Counted from the stretch's first letter, positions 15,500 through 24,736 are shown. The stretch: DNA of 64,000 nt from Flavobacterium noncentrifugens (GCF_900100375.1 NZ_FNEZ01000005.1:186001-250000), one strand, 5' to 3'. Translations and numbers: made by a program. The notes: generated by a model from the sequence alone, not told the origin.

Positions 15500-18376
15500 A
15501 TGAGAAAAAATATATTATTAAGCTTACTGCTCACGCTTACCGCATTAGCAGGATTTAGCCAGGTTACCATTACTCCGGCTACTTTTAATGCAACAGACGA
15601 GATTACCATCAAAGTGTCTTTTGCAAGCGCAACCTGCAATACGATGGGAACGGCGCCAACGGCAGTTTATATGCATGCAGGAATCGGAAACGATACCAAT
15701 GCATTTGGTTTTGCCGTTGTAGGAAACTGGGCCCAGGATGATGGGGTCGGGGCAATGGTAAACAATGGTGATGGTACTTTTAGTAAAACACTTACGCCAA
15801 GCACGTATTTCGGACTTACCCCAGCGCAAATATCAAGCGCCACAAAATTGGGAATGGTATTCAGAAGTGCAGATGGAACCAAAACGCTTAAAAAAGCGCC
15901 AAGCTGCGGCGATTTCATTTATAATGTCGGTTATTTCCAGTCGGCATTGATTACGCCTGCCGAAAACAGTTCGACGATCATAGCATCAGGCGCAAGCTTG
16001 AATATCCAGGCGTCAAACACAAACGGAAACGCCAATTACAATCTTAAAGCAAACGGTGCAAGTATCAATATGACTTTTGGGACACCAAGTTATTCTTATA
16101 CGCACACGAACATCACTTCGAACCAAAACTACGAACTTGTCATTACACAGGGAACTTCGGTTCAGACTAAAAAATTCTCGGTAATCGTGAATCCTGGGTT
16201 GATTTCAGAAGCTTTGCCGTCAGGTTTAATCGAAGGAATCAATTACAACCCAACCGATGCGACAAAAGCGACTTTGGTTTTGGATGCGCCTTTCAAGGAT
16301 TTTGTTTACGTGGCGGGAAGTTTTAACAACTGGCAGCCAACCGCCGCTTATGCAATGAAAAAAGATCCGTCTTCAACAAAATTCTGGGTAGAAATTTCAG
16401 GATTGACACCCGGAGCGATCAACAGTTACCAATATTGGGTTGTAGATACGACACCGGTTTCAGGTTCTCCAATGCTTGTTAAAACAGCCGATCCATTTTC
16501 AACATTGGTGCTGTCACCATTTGACGATCAGTACATCCCGGCTGCAAGCTACCCGGATTTACCGCCATTTCCTGTTGGGCCAACCACAGAAGTTACGGTG
16601 TTACAAACGGCAAAACCAGTCTACAATTGGCAGGTTACGAATTTCACAAAACCTAAAAAAGAGGATTTAGTGGTTTACGAATTGCTTGTAAGGGATTTTG
16701 ATTCACACAGGAATTACCAGGACGTAATCGATAAAATCGAATATTTCAAAAGCCTTCACATCAACGCCATCGAACTGATGCCAGTGATGGAATTCGAAGG
16801 AAATGAAAGCTGGGGTTACAACACGGCGTTTCACATGGCACTTGACAAGTTTTACGGGCCTGAAAGCAAACTGAAAGAATTGATCGATCTTTTCCACCAA
16901 AACGGAATTGCCGTGATTCTTGACGTGGCTTTAAACCACGCTTTCGGAAGAAATCCGATGGACCGCATGTGGATGAGCGATCCTGATGGTGACGGATTTG
17001 GCGGGCCAACATCTGAAAATCCATATTTTAATGTAACCGCTACGCACAGTTATAGTGTTGGAAACGATTTTAACCACCAACAGCCAAGAACAAAAACGTA
17101 TGTAAAAAGAGTGATCGAACACTGGATCAATGAATTTCATATTGATGGTTTCCGTTGGGATTTAACTAAAGGGTTCACCCAGAATTGCACCGGAAGCGAG
17201 TCTTGTACAAATAGCTACCAGCAAGACCGTGTTGACGTTTTAAAAGAATATGTCGATTATTCATGGAGTCTTGATCCAACGCATTACGCGATTTTCGAGC
17301 ACCTTGGCGCTGATAATGAGGAACAGCAATGGGCCAATTACAGGATTAATGAAACGCCAAGCAAAGGGGTAATGATGTGGGGCGAAATGTTCACACAATA
17401 CAAACAACTGGCTTTGGGTTATGCTGCAGATATCAGCAGAATGGGCAACACTGCCCACGGTTTTACAGCGAAAAGGGTTATCGGTTATCCCGAGAGCCAC
17501 GACAAAGACCGCGTGATGTATGAAGCATTGAAATACGGAAATCCTTCAGGAACGACGCCTTTGAACAACCTTCCGAATGCTTTGGGACGAATGCCTGCGA
17601 TTGCAGCCACTTCTATATTGGTTCCCGGCCCTAAAATGATCTGGCATTTTGCCGAATTGGGTATGGATGATTCTATTTACACCTGTTCAGACGGATCAGT
17701 GAATACGGAAACTGATGCCACATCAGGCGACTGTAAACTGGCAACCAAACCACAGCCGCAATGGGTAGAAAACTGGACTTCAGATCCTGCAAGGGCTGCA
17801 GTTTTCAGCAATTATTCAAAATTGATTGCTTTAAAAACAGGCGAGCCGGTGTTTGAAGGAAATTATGCGATCAGCCCGAATGTGAATCTTTTAAAACAAA
17901 GGATTTATATTTATGATGATACCCTGAATGCTTCACAACTGAAAAATGTGGTGGTTTTGGCGAATTTCGCAGTATTGGAACAAACGATCACGCCAGATTT
18001 TCCTTACACTGGAACCTGGTATGATCTGATGACAAACACTCCGGTAAACATCACCAGCACGACCGATCTGATCACGCTTCCTGCAGGACAGTTCAAAGTG
18101 TATGGGAACAGGCCGAATTCAACGCTTGCGACCAATCGTTTTGAATTGAATAAAGCAGTAAGCCTTGCGCCAAATCCTTCTTCAGGCCAATTCACGATCA
18201 ATGCCAATATGAGCAAAGTAGACGTGTATACCCTGACCGGGCAATTGGTAAAAACTTTCGCCGGAAAATCACAGGAAACAAATTACAACATCAGCGATTT
18301 GTCAAACGGGATCTATCTGGTAAAAGCTACCGATAGCAACAACCGCGAGCAAACCATGAAGCTGATTAAACAATAA
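15500..18376 (+). CDS. Secreted GH13 alpha-amylase with T9SS sorting domain
   Basis: 958 aa. A signal peptide (MRKNILLSLLLTLTALAGFSQ) precedes an N-terminal beta region, and a starch-binding-like E-set near 265-315 (FVYVAGSFNNWQP). The GH13 barrel (about 390-800) contains DVALNH, GFRWD with nucleophile Asp554, FEHLG with acid/base Glu600 and SHDKDR with Asp668. The last 70 residues (APNPSSGQFTI...VDVYTLTGQLVKTF...LSNGIYLVKA) are a type A T9SS sorting domain, so the enzyme should be exported by type IX secretion to the surface or medium. It is the functional counterpart of Bacteroides SusG, cutting starch outside the cell for SusCD uptake. Confidence 0.93.
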   Translation: MRKNILLSLLLTLTALAGFSQVTITPATFNATDEITIKVSFASATCNTMGTAPTAVYMHAGIGNDTNAFGFAVVGNWAQDDGVGAMVNNGDGTFSKTLTPSTYFGLTPAQISSATKLGMVFRSADGTKTLKKAPSCGDFIYNVGYFQSALITPAENSSTIIASGASLNIQASNTNGNANYNLKANGASINMTFGTPSYSYTHTNITSNQNYELVITQGTSVQTKKFSVIVNPGLISEALPSGLIEGINYNPTDATKATLVLDAPFKDFVYVAGSFNNWQPTAAYAMKKDPSSTKFWVEISGLTPGAINSYQYWVVDTTPVSGSPMLVKTADPFSTLVLSPFDDQYIPAASYPDLPPFPVGPTTEVTVLQTAKPVYNWQVTNFTKPKKEDLVVYELLVRDFDSHRNYQDVIDKIEYFKSLHINAIELMPVMEFEGNESWGYNTAFHMALDKFYGPESKLKELIDLFHQNGIAVILDVALNHAFGRNPMDRMWMSDPDGDGFGGPTSENPYFNVTATHSYSVGNDFNHQQPRTKTYVKRVIEHWINEFHIDGFRWDLTKGFTQNCTGSESCTNSYQQDRVDVLKEYVDYSWSLDPTHYAIFEHLGADNEEQQWANYRINETPSKGVMMWGEMFTQYKQLALGYAADISRMGNTAHGFTAKRVIGYPESHDKDRVMYEALKYGNPSGTTPLNNLPNALGRMPAIAATSILVPGPKMIWHFAELGMDDSIYTCSDGSVNTETDATSGDCKLATKPQPQWVENWTSDPARAAVFSNYSKLIALKTGEPVFEGNYAISPNVNLLKQRIYIYDDTLNASQLKNVVVLANFAVLEQTITPDFPYTGTWYDLMTNTPVNITSTTDLITLPAGQFKVYGNRPNSTLATNRFELNKAVSLAPNPSSGQFTINANMSKVDVYTLTGQLVKTFAGKSQETNYNISDLSNGIYLVKATDSNNREQTMKLIKQ

Positions 18377-18410
18377 AATTTTTGAGTTAGTTGAATTTTA
18401 TTCCGAAAGG

Positions 18411-18437
18411 GCCTTTCCGTCAAACGAAAGGCTTTTT
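18411..18437 (+). terminator. Intrinsic terminator after the secreted amylase
   Basis: GCCTTTC (18411-18417) pairs with GAAAGGC (18426-18432), followed by five Ts. It closes the susC-amylase arm before the convergent AsmA-like gene. Confidence 0.8.
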
Positions 18438-18445
18438 CTTTTTAA

Positions 18446-20008
18446 TTACAGCAGGATTTTTTTGAGCCCTTCAGCAATGCTGCGCCAAAGGAAATTGTAA
18501 AATGATTTTTCGGGAATTCGGTCAAGTTCGACTTCAGCTGATTTGAGTTCGCCCTTCGTGTCATTCTTCACAAACAAATTACCAAGTGCTGTCAGAAATT
18601 TGTTGACTTTTTCGCGGTCGTTTTTGCGGTAAATCTGTACTTTCAAATCGTCATATTTGATTGCAAAATCACCTTTTGCATTGACGTCGTTTCCGGTAAA
18701 ATTAAAATAGACTTCATTCAGGATGCCTTTTGTCGTTGCATTCATATAAGGTTTTGTAAAAGGAACGATTTTCTGTGCGTCAAAATTCAGGATGCGGCCT
18801 TTGATGTTGAATCCGTCGGTTTTATCGAGCACGTTCAGGCTCCAATCGACATTTAGCGGCGATTCTTTCATAAAAATACAATCGATTTTGATCTTCATGT
18901 CGGCGAGTTTTTTCTGCTGAAATCCACTGCAGACATTTCGTGCCGTCAGATTGAATTTGGTAAACGTGAGTTTTCCGGCGCCTTTATCAAATGTTTTTTC
19001 CTCTTCATATTCCACGATCGAATTCCGCACGGCAAGCGTATCTATTTTGAGGTTGAATTTTAAATTCCGCAACAGGTTGTTGTATAATTTTTTCTTGCTT
19101 AGATCATCGGCGGGAATTTTGTTTCGATAGATATTGGCGCCAAGCTGATTCAAAAGAATCTTATCGGCATTGAAGTAAAAAATGGTATCCTTAAATCCCC
19201 AATCCATATTTTTGATGTCAATCTCATTGGCGTTTATCGTATAAATGTCTTTTTCCTTTTCGATTTTTCGGACAAATTCCCGGCGCGAATATTCGGGGAT
19301 CAGATGGAAATCTTTGATGCTCAGGCCGTGGTTCGTCGTTGCTACTTTTCGCGTCATGATGTGATAAAAAGGATTCGCTCGGTAATAAATACTGTCACAA
19401 CTTAAAGTATAATTTTTATATTGGAACGGAATTTTCTCCGCAAGGATATCATCGGTAATCACAATGCCATCGAGTTGTACATTCACATGTGAAATGCTCA
19501 GAATGGCTTTGTCATTCGCGACATTGATGATCTTCACATCGCCATCCTTCAGGATAATATCTGAAACGATAATGATTTTTTCAAAAGGTTTTACAACTTC
19601 TGAACCAATACTTTTAGAATGGTCGATTGCTTTTTCACTCTTTTTGTATAAAGCCACTTCGGGTTGTGTAATCGTGATGCTTTTGGCCTTGATCCGATCG
19701 CTGAACAACACGCTCCAAATGCTAAAATGGGCAACATCAATGGCTTTAACCTTTGCATAAATTCCGGCTTTGACCTTATCGTCTTTCAAAGCTTTCTTCG
19801 GAACCAAAACGACTTCGTCAGCATGAATGCTGCTGTTCCATAACGATACATCAACCGTTTTATAACTGATGTCGTAAGCAGAATTGTTTTTCTGGTTGAT
19901 GACTTTCGGCAACTGGTATCTGATCCAGAAATTAAGGCCGAAATTTAATAAAATCGCCAGTAAAATCAGGCTTCCCAAAATAATCAGTATTTTTTTTAAT
20001 CCGCTCAT
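18446..20008 (-). CDS. AsmA-like single-span membrane protein of unknown function
   Basis: 520 aa. One N-terminal transmembrane helix (LKKILIILGSLILLAILLNF) is followed by a long region rich in beta strands (repeated short alternating patterns such as YDISYKTVDVSLWNSSIHADEVVLVP). The pattern resembles AsmA/YdbH-type periplasmic proteins, which form lipid-conducting or envelope-homeostasis bridges. I do not recognise a specific family. It would sit in the inner membrane with the bulk in the periplasm. It is monocistronic, convergent with the amylase and divergent from the Kai operon. Function is not assigned beyond topology. Confidence 0.75.
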   Translation of the reverse strand: MSGLKKILIILGSLILLAILLNFGLNFWIRYQLPKVINQKNNSAYDISYKTVDVSLWNSSIHADEVVLVPKKALKDDKVKAGIYAKVKAIDVAHFSIWSVLFSDRIKAKSITITQPEVALYKKSEKAIDHSKSIGSEVVKPFEKIIIVSDIILKDGDVKIINVANDKAILSISHVNVQLDGIVITDDILAEKIPFQYKNYTLSCDSIYYRANPFYHIMTRKVATTNHGLSIKDFHLIPEYSRREFVRKIEKEKDIYTINANEIDIKNMDWGFKDTIFYFNADKILLNQLGANIYRNKIPADDLSKKKLYNNLLRNLKFNLKIDTLAVRNSIVEYEEEKTFDKGAGKLTFTKFNLTARNVCSGFQQKKLADMKIKIDCIFMKESPLNVDWSLNVLDKTDGFNIKGRILNFDAQKIVPFTKPYMNATTKGILNEVYFNFTGNDVNAKGDFAIKYDDLKVQIYRKNDREKVNKFLTALGNLFVKNDTKGELKSAEVELDRIPEKSFYNFLWRSIAEGLKKILL

Positions 20009-20147
20009 TTAAGCTTTTTTGAGTGTTATTTGATTAAATGTAGCAATAAATAAAACCCTGCAAACTGAAATTGTGATTTTTTTATTACCGATGGTTAAAA
20101 TGTAATAATTAATTAAAATTGTATTAGACCGGATTGTTTAGAAGCTT

Positions 20148-20155
20148 TAAATTTG
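20148..20155 (+). promoter_or_regulatory. Exact TAnnTTTG box at the 5' end of the Kai operon
   Basis: TAAATTTG fits the Bacteroidota -7 consensus exactly. Transcription would begin around 20160, downstream of the TTG at 20153. If this box is used, the GTG at 20189 is the better start for the KaiC-like gene. No well-placed TTG -33 element was found. Confidence 0.5.
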
Positions 20156-21892
20156 TTTAATTACTTCCATAAAAAAAACCAAACAGGCGTGCGAAAAATA
20201 AAACCCTCCAAACCCCAAGATGAAAAATTCTCATTTCCTAAAACTCCAACCGGAGTAGAAGGCCTCGACGAAATTACCGATGGCGGCTTCCCGAAAGGTA
20301 GGCCAACACTGATATGTGGCGGTGCAGGCTGCGGGAAAACGCTGTTGTCTATGCAGTTTCTAATTAAAGGAATTACAGATTTCAGTGAGCACGGCGTATT
20401 TATGTCATTCGAAGAACCTTCAAAAGATTTGTCACTTAATGTAAAATCATTGGGCTTCGACCTTGATAAACTCAAAGCAGAAAAAAAACTGGTTGTAGAT
20501 TATGTGCGTGTCGAACGTTCAGAAATTGAAGAAACAGGAGAATACGATCTTGAAGGCTTGTTTATCAGGCTGAACCATGCGATCGATTCCGTCAATGCGA
20601 AAAGGGTTGTGCTTGATACCATCGAATCGCTGTTTGCAGGCTTGGACAATCAGGCAATTTTGCGCGCCGAACTTAGAAGATTGTTCCATTGGCTCAAAGA
20701 AAAAGGCGTAACGGCAATTATTACAGGTGAACGCGGAGAAGCTACTTTAACGCGACAGGGACTTGAGGAATATGTTTCCGATTGTGTCATTATACTGGAT
20801 CATCGTGTCATCGAACAGGTTTCCACACGCCGTTTGCGCATCATTAAATATAGAGGTTCTACGCATGGAACCAATGAATATCCGTTCCTAATCGATGAAG
20901 ATGGTATTTCTGTGCTTCCGATCACGTCATTAAAACTCAACAATGAAGTCTCGTCTGAGCTTGTTTCTACAGGTGTTCCCGGACTTGACACCATGTTTGT
21001 AGGTGGCGGATTTTACCGCGGAAGCAACATCCTGATCTCAGGAACTGCCGGAACTGCAAAAACCACGATTGCTTGCTATTTTGCAAATGAACAATGCAAA
21101 AAACATGAAAAAACGGTCTTTTTTGCATTTGAAGAATCGCCTCAGCAACTCATTCGCAACATGAAATCGATTGGGATCGATCTCGAAAAACATATCGATA
21201 AAGGATTGCTACAGATTCATGCTTCACGCCCGTCATTAAATGGGTTGGAATTACACCTGTTGACACTCAGAAAATTAATTAAAGATTTTAAGCCAACAAC
21301 CGTTATCCTGGATCCGATCAGCAATTTAATTACCGTTGGAAATGAGAATGAAGTCCGCTCGATGCTCGTCAGGTTGATCGACATGCTCAAGGCGAATAAC
21401 ATCACAGCGCTTTTCACATCGTTAAATAAACAAAACGATAATTTAAGGCCCGATCTTGCCGAAGAATCGGTTTCGTCTTTGGTGGATACCTGGATTACAG
21501 TTCGCGATATGGAAGGAATCGGGGAGCGAAACCGCGGAATCTTTATTGTAAAATCGCGCGGAATGGGTCATTCAAACCAAGTCAGGGAATTTGTGATCGG
21601 TTCAAAAGGTATCGAGTTGCTCGATGTTGAATTTGGCCCGGAAGGCATTTTAACCGGAGCGGCAAGAAAATCAAATCAATTGCAGCGTACCGTCAAAGCA
21701 ATGAAACTGCAAAGTGATCTTGATCGCAAGGATCGCGAAATCGACCGCAAACGAAAAGTGCTCGAAGCAAATATTGCAGCGCTTAAAAATGAATTTGAAT
21801 CGGTGGTAGAAGAATTGGGGATTTTAAAAGCAACTGAAGATTTGCATTCGAAAATCATGATCGAAAACACGCCTAAAACCAAAAAGAAATGA
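20153..21892 (+). CDS. KaiC-like double-domain ATPase/kinase
   Basis: 579 aa from a TTG at 20153. There is no suitable ATG, and GTG at 20189 is an alternative (567 aa). Two tandem KaiC domains are present: CI with Walker A GGAGCGKT (residues 56-63) and Glu87-Glu88, and CII with GTAGTAKT (297-304) and Glu327-Glu328, the catalytic carboxylates of KaiC. In CII the segment SVSSLVDT aligns with the cyanobacterial Ser431-Thr432 phosphosite and offers Ser441-Ser442. The C-terminal tail (about 515-579) is a charged coiled coil instead of a KaiA-binding tail. Its stop overlaps the kaiB start (ATGA). It is probably the phospho-switch of a KaiB/kinase/receiver module. A role in timekeeping is not shown. 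Confidence 0.92.
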   Translation: MFNYFHKKNQTGVRKIKPSKPQDEKFSFPKTPTGVEGLDEITDGGFPKGRPTLICGGAGCGKTLLSMQFLIKGITDFSEHGVFMSFEEPSKDLSLNVKSLGFDLDKLKAEKKLVVDYVRVERSEIEETGEYDLEGLFIRLNHAIDSVNAKRVVLDTIESLFAGLDNQAILRAELRRLFHWLKEKGVTAIITGERGEATLTRQGLEEYVSDCVIILDHRVIEQVSTRRLRIIKYRGSTHGTNEYPFLIDEDGISVLPITSLKLNNEVSSELVSTGVPGLDTMFVGGGFYRGSNILISGTAGTAKTTIACYFANEQCKKHEKTVFFAFEESPQQLIRNMKSIGIDLEKHIDKGLLQIHASRPSLNGLELHLLTLRKLIKDFKPTTVILDPISNLITVGNENEVRSMLVRLIDMLKANNITALFTSLNKQNDNLRPDLAEESVSSLVDTWITVRDMEGIGERNRGIFIVKSRGMGHSNQVREFVIGSKGIELLDVEFGPEGILTGAARKSNQLQRTVKAMKLQSDLDRKDREIDRKRKVLEANIAALKNEFESVVEELGILKATEDLHSKIMIENTPKTKKK

Positions 21893-22179
21893 TAAAGCAA
21901 CCGGCAGAATGGCAATTGTTGCTTTACATCGCTGGGCAAACACCCAAATCGATTAAGGCTTTAAGCAACATTAAAAAATACGCAGAGATTCACCTGGAAG
22001 GCAAATATTCGATAGAAATTATTGATCTGCTCGAAAGTCCGCAACTCGCGGAAGGCGACCAGATTCTTGCTGTTCCCACACTTGTGAGAAGATTTCCGGA
22101 ACCGATCCGTAAGATCATCGGGGATTTGTCTAATGAAGAACGGGTGCTTGTTGGGCTCAACATCAAACCCATAAAATAG
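21889..22179 (+). CDS. KaiB-like protein 1
   Basis: 96 aa. It keeps the KaiB core: [36 protein letters not shown], and [19 protein letters not shown]. This includes the prolines around the fold-switching C-terminal half. KaiB proteins have a thioredoxin-like fold and bind the CI ring of KaiC after phosphorylation of CII. The start ATG overlaps the kaiC stop by 4 bp, so the two are coupled. It is the closer of the two KaiB proteins here to cyanobacterial KaiB and is the likely KaiC-binding partner. Confidence 0.93.
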   Translation: MIKQPAEWQLLLYIAGQTPKSIKALSNIKKYAEIHLEGKYSIEIIDLLESPQLAEGDQILAVPTLVRRFPEPIRKIIGDLSNEERVLVGLNIKPIK

Positions 22180-22184
22180 ACCCA

Positions 22185-22487
22185 TTGGAAAATAGCCCTA
22201 AAATTGCCGCGAATCCTGAAAAATACACATTTATTCTGTTTGTTTCAGGCATGTCTGTGAAATCAGGCCATGCCATTGAAAACCTCCGGAGTATTTGCGA
22301 TACATACCTTAAAGGAAACTTCAACCTGCAAATCATCGACATTACGACAGACAGACAATCGGCCGTAGATTATCAGATCATTGCAATACCAACACTCATA
22401 AAAACAGGCCCCGGCCAGCCCAGAACGCTGCTCGGCGATTTATCCGATACCGAAAAAGTCCTCAGAATACTCGATATTAAAAGCTGA
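22185..22487 (+). CDS. KaiB-like protein 2 (diverged)
   Basis: 100 aa from a TTG start at 22185, 5 bp after the first kaiB. No ATG is available near the conserved N-terminus. The KaiB fold is recognisable: YTFILFVSGMSVKSGHAIENL, FNLQIIDITTDRQSAVDYQIIAIPTL, and TLLGDLSDTEKVLRIL. The PQLAE block is replaced by RQSAV, and the region after PTL carries a Gly-rich insertion (KTGPGQPR). It may play the role of the KaiB-like sensor domain that is fused to the kinase SasA in cyanobacteria. Its stop overlaps the histidine kinase start (TGATG). Confidence 0.88.
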   Translation: MENSPKIAANPEKYTFILFVSGMSVKSGHAIENLRSICDTYLKGNFNLQIIDITTDRQSAVDYQIIAIPTLIKTGPGQPRTLLGDLSDTEKVLRILDIKS

Positions 22488-23749
22488 TGGAAAACAACAA
22501 CCCACATATTAAAGCGCTTCAGGCAGAAATTGACGAGCTCAAAAACCAGCTTTTTGAATCGAACAGCATTATTGAAGCCATACGCGAAGGTGCCGTTGAT
22601 GCACTTGTCCTTAATAAAAACGGACAGCCGCATGTGTATTCGCTTGAAAGCGCCGATTATACCTATCGGATTTTAATTGAGAAATTTGGAGAAGGTGCGT
22701 TGAGCATTTCAGACGATGGCTTGGTTTTATACTGCAATGATTATTTTTCTAAGCTGCTGAAAATCCCCGCAAATAAAATTACCGGAAGTTTTTTTCAGGA
22801 TTACATGGATTCAGAACGTGAGTTCCAAATGCTCAAATCGGCATTGGCTTACGGCCCGAGCAAAGGGGAAATTACATTGAATGCAGGTGATAAAAAAGTT
22901 CCGGTTTATGTATCGCTGACCGACTTGCATCCGAATGTAAATGCAATTGGCGTGGTGGTCACCGATTTAAGTGAAAAGCGCAAACACGAAGAAGCACTGG
23001 TCGCTTATCAACGGCAGCTTGAAACAAAAGTGACGGAATTACATCAGACCAATACGAACCTTGAGCAGTTCATCCATGTGATTTCGCATGATTTAAAAGA
23101 GCCGATACGGAAAATCGTGACTTATACTTCACATCTAAATGAAACCAAATCGGAGTTGTTTGAAAAAGGCGAACTTCACAACCTCAAGATCGTCAACTCA
23201 TCGGCTCTAAGGCTGAATTCTTTAGTCGATGATTTGGTAAAATACGCTTTCAGCGCAGTAAAAACGGAAGAAATGGAGGTCGATCTGAACAAAATCCTCA
23301 AAGAAGTTTTAGATGATCTCGAACTCAATATCAACGATTATTCGGCTACAATTAAGTTTTCAGAATTGCCGGTCATTGCAGCTTCAAAAGTGCAGATGCG
23401 CCAATTGTTTTCAAATTTGATTTCGAATGCGATCAAATACAGTAAGCGCGGAATTCCGCCTGAAATCAGTATTACAGCATCGGTTTCTGAGTTTGTGGAT
23501 GCGAATAATCCGCAGAAAAAATTCCACCACATTCGTTTGCAGGACAATGGCATCGGAATGGACAAAATGTATTTAACGAAAATTTTTACTATCTTTCAAC
23601 GCTTGCACATGCGCAACGAATATTCCGGAAACGGTATTGGTTTGGCCATCTGCAAAAAAATCATGGAAAACCATTTGGGAAAGATAAATGTCGAAAGTAC
23701 GCCTGGAGAAGGCAGCGTTTTCAACCTTTATTTCCCGATTAACGCGTAA
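22487..23749 (+). CDS. PAS-domain sensor histidine kinase of the Kai module
   Basis: 420 aa, soluble (no membrane segments). An N-terminal coiled coil (IKALQAEIDELKNQLFES) leads to a PAS domain (about 60-165). A linker helix follows, then the HisKA box FIHVISHDLKEPIRKI with phospho-acceptor His201, then the HATPase domain: N box NLISNAIKYS, G1 DNGIGMD, and G2 GNGIGLAICKKI. The end GEGSVFNLYFPI is typical. It is translationally coupled to the second kaiB gene, so its likely input is the KaiC/KaiB state. It should pass phosphate to the receiver protein encoded next. Confidence 0.93.
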   Translation: MENNNPHIKALQAEIDELKNQLFESNSIIEAIREGAVDALVLNKNGQPHVYSLESADYTYRILIEKFGEGALSISDDGLVLYCNDYFSKLLKIPANKITGSFFQDYMDSEREFQMLKSALAYGPSKGEITLNAGDKKVPVYVSLTDLHPNVNAIGVVVTDLSEKRKHEEALVAYQRQLETKVTELHQTNTNLEQFIHVISHDLKEPIRKIVTYTSHLNETKSELFEKGELHNLKIVNSSALRLNSLVDDLVKYAFSAVKTEEMEVDLNKILKEVLDDLELNINDYSATIKFSELPVIAASKVQMRQLFSNLISNAIKYSKRGIPPEISITASVSEFVDANNPQKKFHHIRLQDNGIGMDKMYLTKIFTIFQRLHMRNEYSGNGIGLAICKKIMENHLGKINVESTPGEGSVFNLYFPINA

Positions 23750-23757
23750 AAATTTAG

Positions 23758-24165
23758 ATGATCCAACTCAGGAATTTACACATTCTCATTGCCGAAGACG
23801 ACTTTGACGACGGCGAAATTATCGAAGCTTCGTTTGGCAAACACAACGCTTTCGCGAAAGTGAGCCTGGTGAAAAACGGCCAGGAACTGCTAGAATTCCT
23901 GAAAAATAATGCTGCCGAAACCCCGGATGTGATTTTAACCGACATCAATATGCCCATTCTAAGTGGGATCGATGCATTGAAGCAAATCGTCGACGACAAG
24001 GACTTAAAAAGCATTCCGGCATTTGTGTATTCCACAGCAATAAATCCGATTTATGAGGCAAAATGCATGGAAATGGGAACCAAAGGTTTTTTAATCAAGC
24101 CTTATAGTTTGGCAGAATATGATGAGATTCCCGGTAAAATATTAGAGATTTTGAGTGAAATTTAA
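23758..24165 (+). CDS. Single-domain response regulator (receiver only)
   Basis: 135 aa CheY-like receiver. The acidic pocket is AEDDFDD, the phospho-acceptor is Asp62 in ILTDINMP, the switch Thr/Ser lies in VYSTA and the invariant Lys is Lys114 in IKPYS. There is no output domain, so it must act by protein contact, as Rcp1-type regulators do. It is 8 bp after the kinase gene and ends the operon. The downstream target cannot be told from the window. Confidence 0.92.
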   Translation: MIQLRNLHILIAEDDFDDGEIIEASFGKHNAFAKVSLVKNGQELLEFLKNNAAETPDVILTDINMPILSGIDALKQIVDDKDLKSIPAFVYSTAINPIYEAKCMEMGTKGFLIKPYSLAEYDEIPGKILEILSEI

Positions 24166-24204
24166 ACAGGTTTTTTTGTGGCTGTATTTTAGGTGTCTAA
24201 GCAA

Positions 24205-24514
24205 TTAGTAACGGTAAGAGATGTTAATGTTGTTTTTAATACTTATAAAGAAAAGTATAAACAGCAAGATAGAAATCATGCATAAAGCCAATTTAAGTTT
24301 ATCAACAACTTTTGATCGAATATCTTCGCTGAAAATGATAAAACATAAAATACTTCCAACCAGTAAAAGAGGCAAATTTGCCAAAAGCATTAAATTTACC
24401 TTCTTCAAAACTTTTGGTGTTTAATAAAAATATCTCCGATGAAATAATGATGCAATACACTACAATCCAAGGCCAGAATATTCGATTGTATTTGTGGAAT
24501 TGGTTTGATTTCAT
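24205..24514 (-). pseudogene. Possible frameshifted small membrane protein
   Basis: Two overlapping minus-strand frames join into one plausible protein of about 102 residues if one A is removed from the AAAA run at about 24413-24416. The joined sequence reads MKSNQFHKYNRIFWPWIVVYC, then LLNTKVLKKVNLMLLANLP, then hydrophobic helices ending SIKNNINISYRY, with three predicted membrane spans. No family was recognised. This fills most of the 480-bp stretch between the receiver gene and tRNA-Phe. The remainder (24515-24611) shows nothing recognisable. It may be a chance pair of frames in AT-rich DNA. Confidence 0.4.
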
Positions 24515-24611
24515 CCTTAATAAGTTTTTGCTTGAATTTTGAACACCATTTCTATGAATTTATCGAAAGTTCCAGGTTATATATGCCCTAACGGATTCGA
24601 TGTGTTCATTA

Positions 24612-24644
24612 AAACAAAAAACCCGAAACAATTGTTTCGGGTTT
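24612..24644 (-). terminator. Terminator after tRNA-Phe
   Basis: A perfect 26-bp palindrome (24619-24644, core CCCGAAACAATTGTTTCGGG) is followed on the minus strand by a T-rich run. It lies 4 bp beyond the tRNA 3' end. Confidence 0.88.
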
Positions 24645-24647
24645 GAG

Positions 24648-24720
24648 TGGTACCTCCAGGGATCGAACCAGGGACACATGGATTTTCAGTCCATTGCTCT
24701 ACCATCTGAGCTAAGGTACC
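24648..24720 (-). tRNA. tRNA-Phe (GAA)
   Basis: 73 nt with a 7-bp acceptor stem (GGTACCT with AGGTACC), a D-arm GCTC...GAGC, the anticodon arm ATGGA-CTGAAAA-TCCAT with anticodon GAA, a 5-nt variable loop and a TTCGATC T-loop. The 3' CCA is not encoded. The T-stem reads CCTGG on both sides, so its middle pair (51-63) is a T-T mismatch where CCAGG on the 3' side would be fully paired. Confidence 0.95.
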
Positions 24721-24736
24721 GTTGCTGATGCGGGTG

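Noticed and set aside
20153..21892. KaiC-like gene as RadA/Sms or RecA
   Set aside because: Two tandem KaiC domains with paired catalytic Glu residues and neighbouring kaiB genes are present; there is no zinc finger or Lon-like domain of RadA.
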